Shown: positions 7,228-14,488 of the stretch, piece after piece
Numbering within the stretch: the first letter of the stretch is position 1
Layout: each line of letters opens with the position of its first letter
Virus record (IMG/VR): IMGVR_UViG_3300020202_000013
Location: 1 to 51,014 of that record
Length of the DNA stretch: 51,014 nt
DNA from: a virus
Direction: 5' to 3' (one strand)
Position numbers and translations under genes: made by a program
Notes under the pieces: model-generated
Told to the model about the DNA's origin: nothing
Databases searched by the model: none
What the model saw: only the letters and a program-made list of their open reading frames with translations

Positions 7228-7668
7228 TCACTCCTCTGCTATTTGATAGTTCGGAGTGAACAGCTCATCATGGGCTGGAGCAGCCTCAGGAGGCAGTAAC
7301 TTCTGTTCTGCATCAAAGGCGCCGACTAGCCGGCCGATTTCGACCGTAATCTGGAAATCGGGCTTTCCATCGAGCCAACCATCATCACAGACAACCCTCC
7401 ACCTTGTACGAGTAACTTCTTCAAACGCGCGCCAAGTAGAAGGCCCAGCATAGCCTGGAGCGCCGGACCAATGTGGGAGGATCTGGAGCTCCCATGGTTT
7501 AGATCGCGGCATCATCGTGAACAGTGGATACTCGTTGATCAGTTCTCGAATCATTGCTCCGTCGGCATAGATGCTCGCATGCTGGTAGAATGCCGGGCGT
7601 CCAATCCGCGCGGTCTTTATGAAAACATGTCTCTTCGCTGGCACGTCGGTGATTATGAAGTTCTGCAT
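7228..7668 (-). CDS. Hypothetical protein (accessory)
   Basis: A 146-residue protein starting MQNFIITDVPAKRHVFIKTA. I chose the ATG at 7668 because GAGGGGA lies about eight bases upstream; an in-frame start at 7734 adds 22 residues of poor composition. It is a mixed alpha/beta soluble protein with several Trp and Pro residues in the middle (SKPWELQILPHW) and an acidic C-terminus. It lies between the attP region and the accessory block, the usual place for lysogenic cargo. No family is recognised. Confidence 0.55.
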   Translation of the reverse strand: MQNFIITDVPAKRHVFIKTARIGRPAFYQHASIYADGAMIRELINEYPLFTMMPRSKPWELQILPHWSGAPGYAGPSTWRAFEEVTRTRWRVVCDDGWLDGKPDFQITVEIGRLVGAFDAEQKLLPPEAAPAHDELFTPNYQIAEE

Positions 7669-7734
7669 ATTGGCGTCCCCTCGTCCGGGCGCGACTCGCC
7701 CGATGATGATTATAATCCCGCACCGTGCCGCCAT

Positions 7735-8119
7735 GCCGTTCGGCTCCGAAATGGACCATTTTGAATAAGAGTCGGCGAGTAGCGCCGCAGCAACATCGTT
7801 CCATGTCCCCCAATCGGTCTAATGCATGGCGCCTGGACCAGACCGTGACCGAGGTCGGCAATGCCCGATACCGAAGACAGGGGCTGAAGGTTCAAGATGA
7901 ACCTATACCCCCGAATCCATGCCATTGGATGGGATCAGGTGCGCCTCGAAACCCTTTGAAAACCAGCGAAAACCAGCGAATGCGGCGAGGTGCCTCGTCT
8001 TCGGGAGGCAGGGGCCGGAGGTTCGAATCCTCTCTCCCCGACCACATTTTCTGCCGTTTTCTGATTGAGCTGCACAGTGGTCGAAGGTTCGTTTGAACCT
8101 CGCCATCTCGCTCCGAGGT
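7735..8119. other. attP region with repeated AGGTTC sites
   Basis: Non-coding stretch next to int. It contains a tandem direct repeat of AACCAGCGAA (7961-7970 and 7971-7980) and inverted repeats AGGTTC-N5-GAACCT (7888-7904) and AGGTTC-N4-GAACCT (8085-8100). It also has a single AGGTTC at 8116-8121 and the tRNA-like core at 8000-8044, which holds another AGGTTC (8019-8024). The layout suits integrase arm and core sites. Coding frames here are tRNA-antisense artefacts. Confidence 0.6.
8000..8044 (+). other. attP core: 3' half of a tRNA-Pro(CGG) gene
   Basis: The sequence reads as the anticodon loop TTCGGGA (8000-8006, anticodon CGG at 8002-8004), anticodon 3' stem GGCAG, variable GGGCC and T-arm GGAGG/TTCGAAT/CCTCT. 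It then has acceptor strand CTCCCCG, discriminator A and CCA at 8042-8044. This matches the 3' half of bacterial tRNA-Pro(CGG). The bases before 8000 do not pair with GGCAG, so identity to the host gene begins near the anticodon loop. Integration would restore the 3' end of the host tRNA. The integrase gene ends 75 bases away. Confidence 0.8.
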
Positions 8120-9094
8120 TCACCATGCTCCGGCATTGGCTGCCTTTCTGAGGTAAGTCGGGCTGTACCGGGCATAATGCTTCTGGGTCGTGCGATCGTC
8201 ATCATGGCCCATAAGCTGAGCGATTTCAGGCATCGGCACCCCATCTTCGGCGCGCCAGACGGCGCCGGTATGGCGGAGCGTGTAGGGTGTCGCGTGGACA
8301 CCGCTCCTTTTGCTCGCGGCTTGGAACGCTTTCTTGATGTTCGCGAGACCTTTCCCCCCACGCTCGATCACGTTTTCCGACTGCCGGTTCTCGTAAGCCT
8401 CCTTCAGCGGCTGCATGAGATAATCAGCGATGGGCACGACAGGCCGCCGCTTCGCCGTCTGCGCGCGATCCGGAGGGTTGAGGTTGATGAGGCCGCGATC
8501 AAAGTCCACGCGGGACCATGTGATTTCAAGGATCGCAGTTGGCCGGGCGCAGGTGGCGATCGCGATGATCATGTAGAGATGCGCATGTGGCGCCTTCACC
8601 TCAGCGAGGAAGCGCCGAAACTCGGCTCGGGATAGATGCCGCTCCTGGCGCTCGGGAGCAGCCGGCCTCCAGATTTCCGGCGCCTCAGCGATGAACTTCT
8701 TCTCCTTCGCCCACCGGAGAGCCACCGAAAGCATTCCCAGCTCATAGCGCACGGTCGCTGCCGCCTTCTTCCGCGTGGCCGCGTAGCCTTGCGCCATCTC
8801 CTCGTCGATGAGGCGCGGCGCTACGTCCGCCCAGAACGACTTCATCGCCTTCCAGGCGTCCCGCTGCCGGCTCGTCGTCGCAATGCCTGCCCGTTCGCGA
8901 TCGTCGAGATAGGCTTCCATCACGCGGCCCACGGTCCAGGGAGAACGGTCGCCGAGTCTCCACCGCTGCCTCGCCTCTGCCTCCGCCCCGATACGATCGG
9001 GCGCGGTAAGGATGTTGCGACGTCGCTTTCCTCCCTCGTCCTTCCAGACGATGGCAAATCCGTCGCGGAATCGTTGGACGCTATATTCGGGCAT
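8120..9094 (-). CDS. int: Tyrosine-type site-specific integrase
   Basis: A 324-residue tyrosine recombinase. The N-terminal half contains an arm/core-binding SAM-like domain (about 50-140). The catalytic domain shows Arg184 (CARPTAILEITW), Lys215 (AKRRPVVPI), Arg274 in YTLRHT, His297 in LMGH and the nucleophile Tyr307 in KHYARY. The box II His three residues before Arg274 is Tyr271, a tolerated variant. It is last in the long leftward operon and adjoins the tRNA-Pro-like attP. Its 5' end overlaps the xis-like gene by 175 bases. It would integrate and, with Xis, excise the phage. Confidence 0.93.
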   Translation of the reverse strand: MPEYSVQRFRDGFAIVWKDEGGKRRRNILTAPDRIGAEAEARQRWRLGDRSPWTVGRVMEAYLDDRERAGIATTSRQRDAWKAMKSFWADVAPRLIDEEMAQGYAATRKKAAATVRYELGMLSVALRWAKEKKFIAEAPEIWRPAAPERQERHLSRAEFRRFLAEVKAPHAHLYMIIAIATCARPTAILEITWSRVDFDRGLINLNPPDRAQTAKRRPVVPIADYLMQPLKEAYENRQSENVIERGGKGLANIKKAFQAASKRSGVHATPYTLRHTGAVWRAEDGVPMPEIAQLMGHDDDRTTQKHYARYSPTYLRKAANAGAW

Positions 9095-9249
9095 TCAATC
9101 CTCTCGACCTCTGAAGCTGGGATGCGGATGAGCGCGCCGAGTCGGACGTGCGCAAGCTCGCCGCGTCGGATCATGTTCCTGATCAGGCCTTCCGAGCAAC
9201 CCCAGCGATCCGCAAGAGACGTGACGGAATAGGGCCTTTCAGCCTTCAC
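8920..9249 (-). CDS. xis: Excisionase-like helix-turn-helix protein
   Basis: A 109-residue protein starting at GTG 9249 with AAGGAG seven bases upstream. Residues 7-52 (YSVTSLADRWGCSEGLIRNM to RIPASEVERIE) form a winged-helix, MerR/excisionase-type DNA-binding domain (the HTH_17 pattern). The C-terminal half is low-complexity, basic and Ser-rich, and overlaps the integrase start in another frame by 175 bases. Adjacent position and size fit a recombination directionality factor. A general HTH regulator is the alternative. Confidence 0.75.
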   Translation of the reverse strand: MKAERPYSVTSLADRWGCSEGLIRNMIRRGELAHVRLGALIRIPASEVERIECPNIASNDSATDLPSSGRTREESDVATSLPRPIVSGRRQRRGSGGDSATVLPGPWAA

Positions 9250-9430
9250 AGCCTTCTCCTTTCATATACCGCCGCACCACATCACCCCCATCCCATTGCC
9301 CGCTCAGGATCCCGCGGCGTGGCGATGAGCCGCGCATGTATTCCCGAGCCGCCAGCAGGCGCGCGCGGCGGAGGGAGGGCTCCAGGTCCCGCAGATTGGG
9401 CCGGGGGGCTTCTTTGCTGTGGAAGCCCAT
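9239..9430 (-). CDS. Small hypothetical protein upstream of xis
   Basis: A 63-residue, strongly basic protein (many Arg) starting MGFHSKEAPRPNLRDLEP and ending RRYMKGEGCEG. Its ATG overlaps the previous stop by one base and its end overlaps the xis start by 11 bases, as expected for a coupled operon gene. No domain is recognised. Confidence 0.55.
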   Translation of the reverse strand: MGFHSKEAPRPNLRDLEPSLRRARLLAAREYMRGSSPRRGILSGQWDGGDVVRRYMKGEGCEG

Positions 9431-9966
9431 CAGGCGGCCTCCTCCCAGCCGAACAGGCGGTTGATGGCTTGCTCGTCGATGTATCCTCCCGTTGCCTTCG
9501 CGCGCGCATTGGCAACGAGCGTGTCCCAGAAGCGCCAGAACTGCCGGCGAAGCTCAGGCGTCCACCCGTGACGCTTCGCCTGCCGAAAGAACGCATGGTA
9601 GGCGCGCCGCCTCAGTGATCGGGGCGGGACGAAGCGCCTCCAGTGCTCGCCACATAGCCATTGGTCGGACGCAAGGTGCCCATCAGCCGAAGTCGTGCGA
9701 GCGCAACCCTCAATCGCGCAGGGGTTTCGATCGTGATGCTTTGCGCAACGCGTCTGCCCGTTCCCCCACGTCGTCAGGCTAGCCGCTTCGGAAGGGACGT
9801 GAGCCGCGCCGCAGCACTGACACGAATCCACCCGCTCAAGTTTGTGGCTCCCGGCCGGCCGCCACGTCTGCCGATCTCGCCAGTCTTCGCATCTCGCCTT
9901 CGTGCCGTAGCTCGCGGCGATAGGCGCGTCGGGATGTGATAGCTTCCACAGGTCGCGAGTAATCAC
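9430..9966 (-). CDS. Cysteine/histidine-rich zinc-binding protein
   Basis: A 178-residue protein. The middle (about residues 48-105) holds three Cys/His clusters: CQCC, then RCAKHHDRNPCAIEGC, then WLCGEHW, which could bind two zinc ions. The C-terminal third is helical and rich in Arg and aromatics (YHAFFRQAKRHGW). It may be a DNA- or RNA-binding protein. It lies in the leftward early operon with one-base and four-base overlaps to its neighbours. Function is unknown. Confidence 0.65.
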   Translation of the reverse strand: MITRDLWKLSHPDAPIAASYGTKARCEDWRDRQTWRPAGSHKLERVDSCQCCGAAHVPSEAASLTTWGNGQTRCAKHHDRNPCAIEGCARTTSADGHLASDQWLCGEHWRRFVPPRSLRRRAYHAFFRQAKRHGWTPELRRQFWRFWDTLVANARAKATGGYIDEQAINRLFGWEEAA

Positions 9967-10430
9967 CGACCACTCTCCGGCCCCGTCAGGAACAGCGTCG
10001 GCTGCTTCCCGCTCGTATAAGCGTCCGCGATCGCCGGCTGCGCCATCTCGCCGACCGTTCGACCATCAGGCATCACCACGTTCGCGAGGAACGCTTCCTC
10101 GAAACTTTCCACGCCGCTTTCGACGCTCTCCAGCTTGGCCTTGATCACGAGGAGGAGGGCTCGGGCGCGCTGGCGACATGCCTGGGCGGCTCTGTTGTTC
10201 CGCTGATCGCGGCTGAGCATAGCGCCTCGCCCATCCTTCGTCGGCATCTCCTCCAGGGATGGCATACCGACGGAGAACCGCAGCAAACGGTCGTGAAGGA
10301 AGAACTGGATCTGAAGGTACTCCGGCTCTTCGATCTGGGCGATCCGGTTGGCACCAGCCTTTTTGATCAGCGCTACGATCTCCCCAACCGACTTCTCGAC
10401 CGCGACTTCGGTGTTTTCGGCGTAGGCCAT
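9963..10430 (-). CDS. Conserved phage hypothetical protein
   Basis: A 155-residue protein beginning MAYAENTEVAVEKSVGEIVA. It has an N-terminal alpha/beta part with a QIQFFLHDRLLRFSV strand pair, and a helical part beginning about residue 75 (RDQRNNRAAQACRQRARALLL). I recall this kind of protein, starting YAENT, as widespread in alphaproteobacterial phages and mobile elements without known function. It overlaps both neighbours by 1-4 bases. Early expression from the leftward operon is inferred. Confidence 0.7.
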   Translation of the reverse strand: MAYAENTEVAVEKSVGEIVALIKKAGANRIAQIEEPEYLQIQFFLHDRLLRFSVGMPSLEEMPTKDGRGAMLSRDQRNNRAAQACRQRARALLLVIKAKLESVESGVESFEEAFLANVVMPDGRTVGEMAQPAIADAYTSGKQPTLFLTGPESGR

Positions 10431-10966
10431 CAGGCCGCCAGCCTATCGATATTCCCGCGCTCGACGCGGAAGGTGAGGACGAGGACGTCAGGGTTGGCGT
10501 CCCAGCTGTCGGCGCCATGCAAGCTGCTCCAGAGCGCCTGATAGGATGGCACCGCTTCGCTCCGGCTGTGGAAGCAGCCACATTCATTCTCGGAGGTTCC
10601 ATCGACCCGGCCGGTGCCGCAGATGTAGCACGCTGTGCCCTCTGCGATGGCATCGGCTTCGCTGATCTCCTGAAGCGGCTCGACCCGCACTGCCTCCACG
10701 ACCAGCGTCAGTCGGCTCGCCCAGCGCGGCATGTGGATTGAAGGTCTCCACCCGAGACCTCGCGGATCGCCTGGATGATCTGCCATATAGGCGGCACCAG
10801 TCGCAGTGCCGGAGGCGCACCAGCTTTCCCGCACGTACAGCCGATCACCCGGCTCACACCTCCGCAGCGGCGACGTGGCTAACCTCCGCGTCTGTGTCTT
10901 GTGACCGTCGAGCAGCGCCCGAACCATGGGCCCGGAGAAGATTATAGGCCGGTCAGCCACGAGCAT
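10430..10966 (-). CDS. ASCH-domain-like phage protein
   Basis: About 178 residues. The segment PIIFSGPMVRALLDGHKTQTRR near the N-terminus, followed by GDRLYVRESW, is the phage ASCH-like pattern; related proteins bind RNA or act on modified nucleosides. The rest contains a Cys cluster (CYICG...CGC) that may bind zinc. Start is ambiguous: ATG 10966 has GAGG only three bases upstream, while GTG 10960 has the same GAGG at nine bases. Its precise role in phage growth is unknown. Confidence 0.7.
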   Translation of the reverse strand: MLVADRPIIFSGPMVRALLDGHKTQTRRLATSPLRRCEPGDRLYVRESWCASGTATGAAYMADHPGDPRGLGWRPSIHMPRWASRLTLVVEAVRVEPLQEISEADAIAEGTACYICGTGRVDGTSENECGCFHSRSEAVPSYQALWSSLHGADSWDANPDVLVLTFRVERGNIDRLAA

Positions 10967-11144
10967 CCCCCTCAAAAATCATCACCGCCGGCTGATGCTC
11001 GATCTCCTGGAGCGCCCACTCGACAGCCTCGCCGACTGACTGAGCCTGATTGCGGAGGCCGGAGACGCCGCGCGACCAGCTGCCGTCGGGCCAGAAGTGC
11101 AGGCGGGGGCGTGCGTCGCAGCGGCCGAGGAGAGGCTTAGTCAT
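10953..11144 (-). CDS. Small hypothetical protein
   Basis: A 63-residue protein starting MTKPLLGRCDARPRLHFWPD. It has a beta-type first half and a helix (SVGEAVEWALQEIEH) followed by a strand. It overlaps the upstream gene by eight bases and the downstream gene by 14, in keeping with this compact operon. No family is recognised. Confidence 0.6.
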   Translation of the reverse strand: MTKPLLGRCDARPRLHFWPDGSWSRGVSGLRNQAQSVGEAVEWALQEIEHQPAVMIFEGDARG

Positions 11145-11460
11145 GGCGCACCACGATCATGTTCTGCTGGAGATGCTTGGGCAGCTTGCCCAGGATTTCG
11201 TCCATCGTCGGCTTTTCGCGCAGACCTTGATACTCTTCCCAAAGCAGCTGCGGCTTGGCGAACTCGTGCGTGTAGACCGGTCGACCCAGAAGAGCAGTTA
11301 TCCCCTCGTGGAAAACCGAGAACTCCATGCACAGGCGATCTTGCCGAAGCTGGAAGAGGCCGCGCTCGGCTGGTGACAGGCTTTCCCAGCGCCCCTCCTT
11401 CGCGAACTGCACCGCCTCCTCCTGGGTGAGCTGATATTCAGCCAGATAATCTTTACCCAC
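11137..11460 (-). CDS. Hypothetical acidic helical protein
   Basis: A 107-residue protein starting at GTG 11460, which overlaps the stop of the small gene upstream. It is mostly helical and acidic (LTQEEAVQFAKEGRWESLSP, then a central RLCMEFSVFHEGI). No cysteines suggest metal binding, and there is no membrane segment. It belongs to the leftward early operon between ASCH-like and recombination genes. Function is unknown. Confidence 0.6.
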   Translation of the reverse strand: MGKDYLAEYQLTQEEAVQFAKEGRWESLSPAERGLFQLRQDRLCMEFSVFHEGITALLGRPVYTHEFAKPQLLWEEYQGLREKPTMDEILGKLPKHLQQNMIVVRHD

Positions 11461-11596
11461 GCCGCACCTCCACCAACTTCCCGCCGACGAACTCGTATTC
11501 GCCGGGCTTCTTCTCGGTGCGCACCACTTTCTGGGGCGAAGTGACGTCGGGATTGCGGGTGCGGCGGACGAACGCCTCTGAGGGCTCCGGATGCAT
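11453..11596 (-). CDS. 47-residue hypothetical protein
   Basis: ATG 11596 overlaps the previous stop (TGATG) and the frame runs 47 codons to 11453. The sequence starts MHPEPSEAFVRRTRNPD and ends GEYEFVGGKLVEVRRG: basic, short and compact. Coupling at both ends (TGATG, then GTG of the next gene inside its last codons) supports expression. Function is unknown. Confidence 0.5.
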   Translation of the reverse strand: MHPEPSEAFVRRTRNPDVTSPQKVVRTEKKPGEYEFVGGKLVEVRRG

Positions 11597-12243
11597 CAGG
11601 CGTCTTCCGTCTGGCGAAGCTCGTCACCGAACGGATCATCGTCCGCAGGAGCCTGCGTGAATGGCCGGAGCGCCAGAGCGCGCTCGTGGAGGTCAGGGTG
11701 CTCCTTGGCGAGCTTGGCCACCGCGTTGTCGGCCCTGCGGTGGATCTCGGCCAGCTCGTCCGTGGTGGTCGCCGCCTTCAGTGCGGTTTCGTAATTGTTG
11801 AGCCATGCCTCCGCCTTAGCGCGGCCGTTCGATGCAGATGGCTGTTTCTGCTCAACCTGCAAAGGCTTCACCGTGTACGGCTTCCGGCTGCCCTTGGTGG
11901 CGGTGAGCGCGATCGTCATCGCATTATCGAGGTGGCTCATGTGGCTGATCCGGATACCGCCAACTTCGAGCCCGCCCCATTTGACGGTCGGGTCGCGATA
12001 GAGGGTCAGGGAACGGCCGATGTAGTTTCGCGCGTCCGGTCCCCAGGCCGCCACCAGCAGTCGCGACATCGACTTGCACGGCCGGAACGCCTTGTCGCTT
12101 TCCTCGAAGAATATCGAGACCGGCTGCTCTTGCCCGCCGCGAATTTGCACGTCGCGGATGGTGATCGTCATGTTGCGGCCGATCAGGTCGTCCGCGTTGA
12201 TCTGATCGGATTTCGGCACGATCACCGCGCTCATGTCGTTCAT
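11596..12243 (-). CDS. Exonuclease-associated phage protein, possible ssDNA-binding role
   Basis: A 215-residue protein. The first 130 residues form a beta-rich domain (MTITIRDVQIRGG, then PVSIFFEE, RPCKSMSRLLVAAWG, IGRSLTLYRDPTVKWGG and GIRISHMS). A helical linker and an acidic C-terminal tail (DDDPFGDELRQTEDA) follow. An acidic tail after a small beta domain is reminiscent of single-strand DNA-binding proteins. It is coupled (ATGA) directly downstream of the YqaJ-type exonuclease, where phages often keep an annealing or ssDNA-binding partner. I recognise the sequence type from alphaproteobacterial prophages but not an assigned function. Confidence 0.65.
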   Translation of the reverse strand: MNDMSAVIVPKSDQINADDLIGRNMTITIRDVQIRGGQEQPVSIFFEESDKAFRPCKSMSRLLVAAWGPDARNYIGRSLTLYRDPTVKWGGLEVGGIRISHMSHLDNAMTIALTATKGSRKPYTVKPLQVEQKQPSASNGRAKAEAWLNNYETALKAATTTDELAEIHRRADNAVAKLAKEHPDLHERALALRPFTQAPADDDPFGDELRQTEDA

Positions 12244-13043
12244 ACAAACATCTCCTGCTCAATTTTGCGTTCGGTTGGGACGAGGCGCGCGCCCGAAGCG
12301 AGCAGCTCTCGATATTCGACAAGCTTCTGGGAAATCCGGGCCTCGAAGGATGCGGCGGCCTCTTCGATGGCTTCCTGAACTTCGGGAATCGGGTAGACCC
12401 GCACCGTCATCATCGGCAGGCCGCCGCTGTAGCTGATGAAGTCGGTCCACTGGCGATCGTCCGCCACCATCAGGCCGGTCTGAACCTGGATCATGAATTC
12501 GGCCGGGATGCTCTGCGCCTCGACGCAATCGAGGATCGTCTGCACCTGATACTTGGCCCGCCGGCTCTTGCACTCGATCAGCCCATCAGAGCCGACCAAC
12601 CCGTCCGGTGAATAGCCGAGCGTGAAGCCGAACTTGCTGTTGGTGATGAAGCCAACCTTCTCCACCGCTCCATAATTCTCGACGTAGATCCGCCGCGCCT
12701 CCCACTCATCATCGAGGCCGCGAAGCATGTCGTCGCTGATGAAGTGCGGCTCGACATACCCGGTGATCCGCTGAGCAAGCAGCTCGTAGAGGTGGGCGCG
12801 CTCCTTGTCGTTCGACGCCGCTTTGAGTGTCGTCGGCGTTATGATCAGCTTCATCTCGCTTGCGGTGAGGAGGCCCTGCCGAGCTGCCAGCCATTCGTCT
12901 GAGCCCTGGATCAGGTCCGGATAGATGCGCTTCGTGCCGTCGATGATGACCGCCTGGGGCTCGCCCGTTGCGGTCCCGCCGATAATTTCGCCGACCGTCT
13001 CCACCTCAAGGCCCTGCCGGCGAAGCTGTGCTGCCGTGGCCAT
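12240..13043 (-). CDS. YqaJ-type (lambda-exonuclease-like) recombination nuclease
   Basis: A 267-residue PD-(D/E)XK nuclease. Features of the YqaJ/lambda Exo family are SDEWLAARQGLLTASE at residues 48-63, GYSPDGLV with Asp147, and IECK with Glu157 and Lys159, which supply the metal-binding and catalytic residues. The N-terminal 45 residues are an extra segment, and the C-terminal 60 form a helix. It is expected to resect double-stranded DNA ends during phage recombination, with the next gene as possible partner. It overlaps its neighbours by one and four bases. Confidence 0.87.
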   Translation of the reverse strand: MATAAQLRRQGLEVETVGEIIGGTATGEPQAVIIDGTKRIYPDLIQGSDEWLAARQGLLTASEMKLIITPTTLKAASNDKERAHLYELLAQRITGYVEPHFISDDMLRGLDDEWEARRIYVENYGAVEKVGFITNSKFGFTLGYSPDGLVGSDGLIECKSRRAKYQVQTILDCVEAQSIPAEFMIQVQTGLMVADDRQWTDFISYSGGLPMMTVRVYPIPEVQEAIEEAAASFEARISQKLVEYRELLASGARLVPTERKIEQEMFV

Positions 13044-13294
13044 CAGAACGCCCCCCGCCGTGCCAAGTCGTGGGGCCTGCTCATCCAGCCGGAGATCACG
13101 GTGACGACATTGCCTTCGCAGCTGAGGACAGCCCGCGCCTTCTTCCCGAAGCGAACGGTCGTGCAGCCGAAATCCACCGCGGCCCTGAAAGCCTTCTCGT
13201 GGCTCCGCAGCTCGGCGAACGCCTCTTCCGTTGAGAGGCTGGGATCGATCCTCTGGCAGTAGCGCTCGGCGGCGTGCCTGGTGATGTGGATCAT
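13043..13294 (-). CDS. Small hypothetical protein
   Basis: An 83-residue protein starting MIHITRHAAERYCQRIDPSL, with alternating hydrophobic strands at the C-terminus (TVRFGKKARAVLSCEGNVVTVISGW). The TRHAAERYCQR start followed by beta strands resembles small beta-barrel phage proteins with an RH-x-x-ER pattern, some toxin-like; this is only a resemblance. It overlaps the exonuclease start by one base. Confidence 0.6.
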   Translation of the reverse strand: MIHITRHAAERYCQRIDPSLSTEEAFAELRSHEKAFRAAVDFGCTTVRFGKKARAVLSCEGNVVTVISGWMSRPHDLARRGAF

Positions 13295-13452
13295 CAGAGA
13301 ATTCCCACCAGCTGAAGCACGAAGACGATGACCACGAACCAGAGCCCGAGCGCGGCGCCGGCGACCAGGGCCAGGCGGTCCCGAGGGCTCGGCTTGTGGT
13401 CCTCAGGCTGAGCGGCGCGCTGCCGAGCGCGAAAGGGGACGATGACGCCCAT
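13294..13452 (-). CDS. 52-residue single-pass membrane protein
   Basis: ATG 13452 opens a frame to TGA 13294. It has a basic head (MGVIVPFRARQRAAQPED), then a hydrophobic helix at about residues 27-51 (LALVAGAALGLWFVVIVFVL). Both ends overlap the neighbouring genes by one base (TGATG), which supports translation. It probably inserts in the inner membrane; function is unknown. Confidence 0.6.
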   Translation of the reverse strand: MGVIVPFRARQRAAQPEDHKPSPRDRLALVAGAALGLWFVVIVFVLQLVGIL

Positions 13453-13610
13453 CACAGACTCTCCTCCGGCTTTTCGATTTTGAACCGCCTGAGCAGCGCG
13501 TCCGCGATCCGCTCGTCACAGTTCCGCAGGTCGCTCGGGTCAGCGATGCCGATACGGTTGACGTAGATGATGTTCACCAGCTGCTGGCGGACGGGGACGG
13601 GCTCTGCCAT
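13452..13610 (-). CDS. 52-residue hypothetical protein
   Basis: ATG 13610 to TGA 13452. The sequence MAEPVPVRQQLVNIIYVNRI is followed by a charged helical part with a single Cys. It overlaps both neighbours by one base (TGATG on each side). No domain is recognised, but the uniform coupling indicates a genuine operon member. Confidence 0.55.
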   Translation of the reverse strand: MAEPVPVRQQLVNIIYVNRIGIADPSDLRNCDERIADALLRRFKIEKPEESL

Positions 13611-13882
13611 CACAGCCTCCCGCAGATCTGGTGAATGTCGATGCCGCCCGTCGTTGCTTCGAGGCGGCTCTTGATCTCACCGAGCAGCCGTTCCTGCCGA
13701 GCCCGAGCCTCCTGAAGGTTCGCGAGAATCGTGCCGTAAGCAGCGGACGCGATGGGAGATGCGTCGAGCCGCGTCATCAGGTCCGCCGTGTCCCGGTCCG
13801 CCTGCTGGAGGGCTGCCCAGAGGTCGGGGAAGGAGGCGGTGAAGACGTTGACGAAGGGGCGGGTGAGGGTGATCGCGTTCAT
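13610..13882 (-). CDS. Hypothetical helical protein
   Basis: A 90-residue protein. I chose ATG 13882 (MNAITLTRPFVNVFTASFPD) because it overlaps the stop of the small gene upstream (ATGA). A longer in-frame start at 14107 would bury two other coupled genes and give Arg/His-rich shadow composition. The protein is almost wholly helical (AALQQADRDTADLMTRL, then NLQEARARQERLLGEI). Function is unknown. Confidence 0.6.
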   Translation of the reverse strand: MNAITLTRPFVNVFTASFPDLWAALQQADRDTADLMTRLDASPIASAAYGTILANLQEARARQERLLGEIKSRLEATTGGIDIHQICGRL

Positions 13883-14028
13883 GAGCGCCGATCCTTCCAC
13901 GCAACTTGGATTTCGAGGGTGAAGCCGAGCCAGGAAACAACAAGCGCCTTCCCGGTGAATCCTTCGTCGTCGGATGCTGTGGGATCGCAGGTGGAAACGT
14001 GCACGATGCAGAAGCGGGGCCTCATCAT
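13879..14028 (-). CDS. 49-residue hypothetical protein
   Basis: ATG 14028 overlaps the previous stop (ATGA) and the frame ends at TGA 13879, overlapping the next ATG (ATGA). The sequence starts MMRPRFCIVHVSTCDPTASD and continues with beta-type GKALVVSWLGFTLEIQVAWK. The mix of Trp, Phe, Val and Ile is protein-like. Short length limits certainty; function is unknown. Confidence 0.55.
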   Translation of the reverse strand: MMRPRFCIVHVSTCDPTASDDEGFTGKALVVSWLGFTLEIQVAWKDRRS

Positions 14029-14459
14029 GCCGCCACCTGCTCGACCGCTTCCCGCTCCCGAGCCCGCCGAACCATCCGCTCCAACCGGGTCTCGTCCCCA
14101 GCCCCAAGCACCTCAGCCGAAAGCGGTCGCGCGTACCGGATCGGATGGCTGACGAAGCCCATCGAGGCCTGTGCGAACTCGGCGATGACGGGGAGGGCGC
14201 GAAGCTGGTCGATCGCCTCGGCGACGCTGACGCTGTTCGCCTCGAAGGAGGAGCCGTCGCCGGTTGCGTCCCGGACTGCGAGCGCCGCTTCCAGATGCTG
14301 CTTGCGGATCCGCTTCAGCCGCTGGACCCGCTTGCCGATGTAGCGGGTGTCGGTCTCTTCGAAGGCATAGCGGAAGGTCCGCTCAGCAGGCGGGTTCGAC
14401 GCGCAGTCCAGAAGGATGGCGGCATATTCGGGGTCTTGGGTCCAGAGGGTGGTTGGCAC
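14025..14459 (-). CDS. First gene of the leftward early operon, hypothetical
   Basis: A 144-residue protein starting at GTG 14459, with GGGAG upstream. It is helical, acidic at the N-terminus and Arg-rich at the C-terminus (RLERMVRRAREREAVEQ). As the promoter-proximal gene next to operator-like sites it should be expressed first after induction or infection. The ribosome site lies within an inverted repeat (14465-14486). No family is recognised. Confidence 0.65.
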   Translation of the reverse strand: MPTTLWTQDPEYAAILLDCASNPPAERTFRYAFEETDTRYIGKRVQRLKRIRKQHLEAALAVRDATGDGSSFEANSVSVAEAIDQLRALPVIAEFAQASMGFVSHPIRYARPLSAEVLGAGDETRLERMVRRAREREAVEQVAA

Positions 14460-14464
14460 TTGGG

Positions 14465-14486
14465 CTCTCCCGTTTCGATGGGAGAG
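14465..14486 (-). promoter_or_regulatory. Hairpin that would enclose the first ribosome site of the leftward operon
   Basis: CTCTCCC (14465-14471) and GGGAGAG (14480-14486) are complementary with an 8-base loop. In the leftward transcript the second arm is the Shine-Dalgarno region of the gene starting at 14459. Folding would hide it, so translation of the first operon gene might be structure-controlled. Confidence 0.4.
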
Positions 14487-14488
14487 AC

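Noticed and set aside
7903-8361. Minus-strand frames with GERIRTSGPCLPKTR or GERGFEPPAPASRRR
   Set aside because: These are the familiar false peptides from antisense reading of tRNA 3' ends. They lie over the tRNA-Pro-like attP and the integrase gene.
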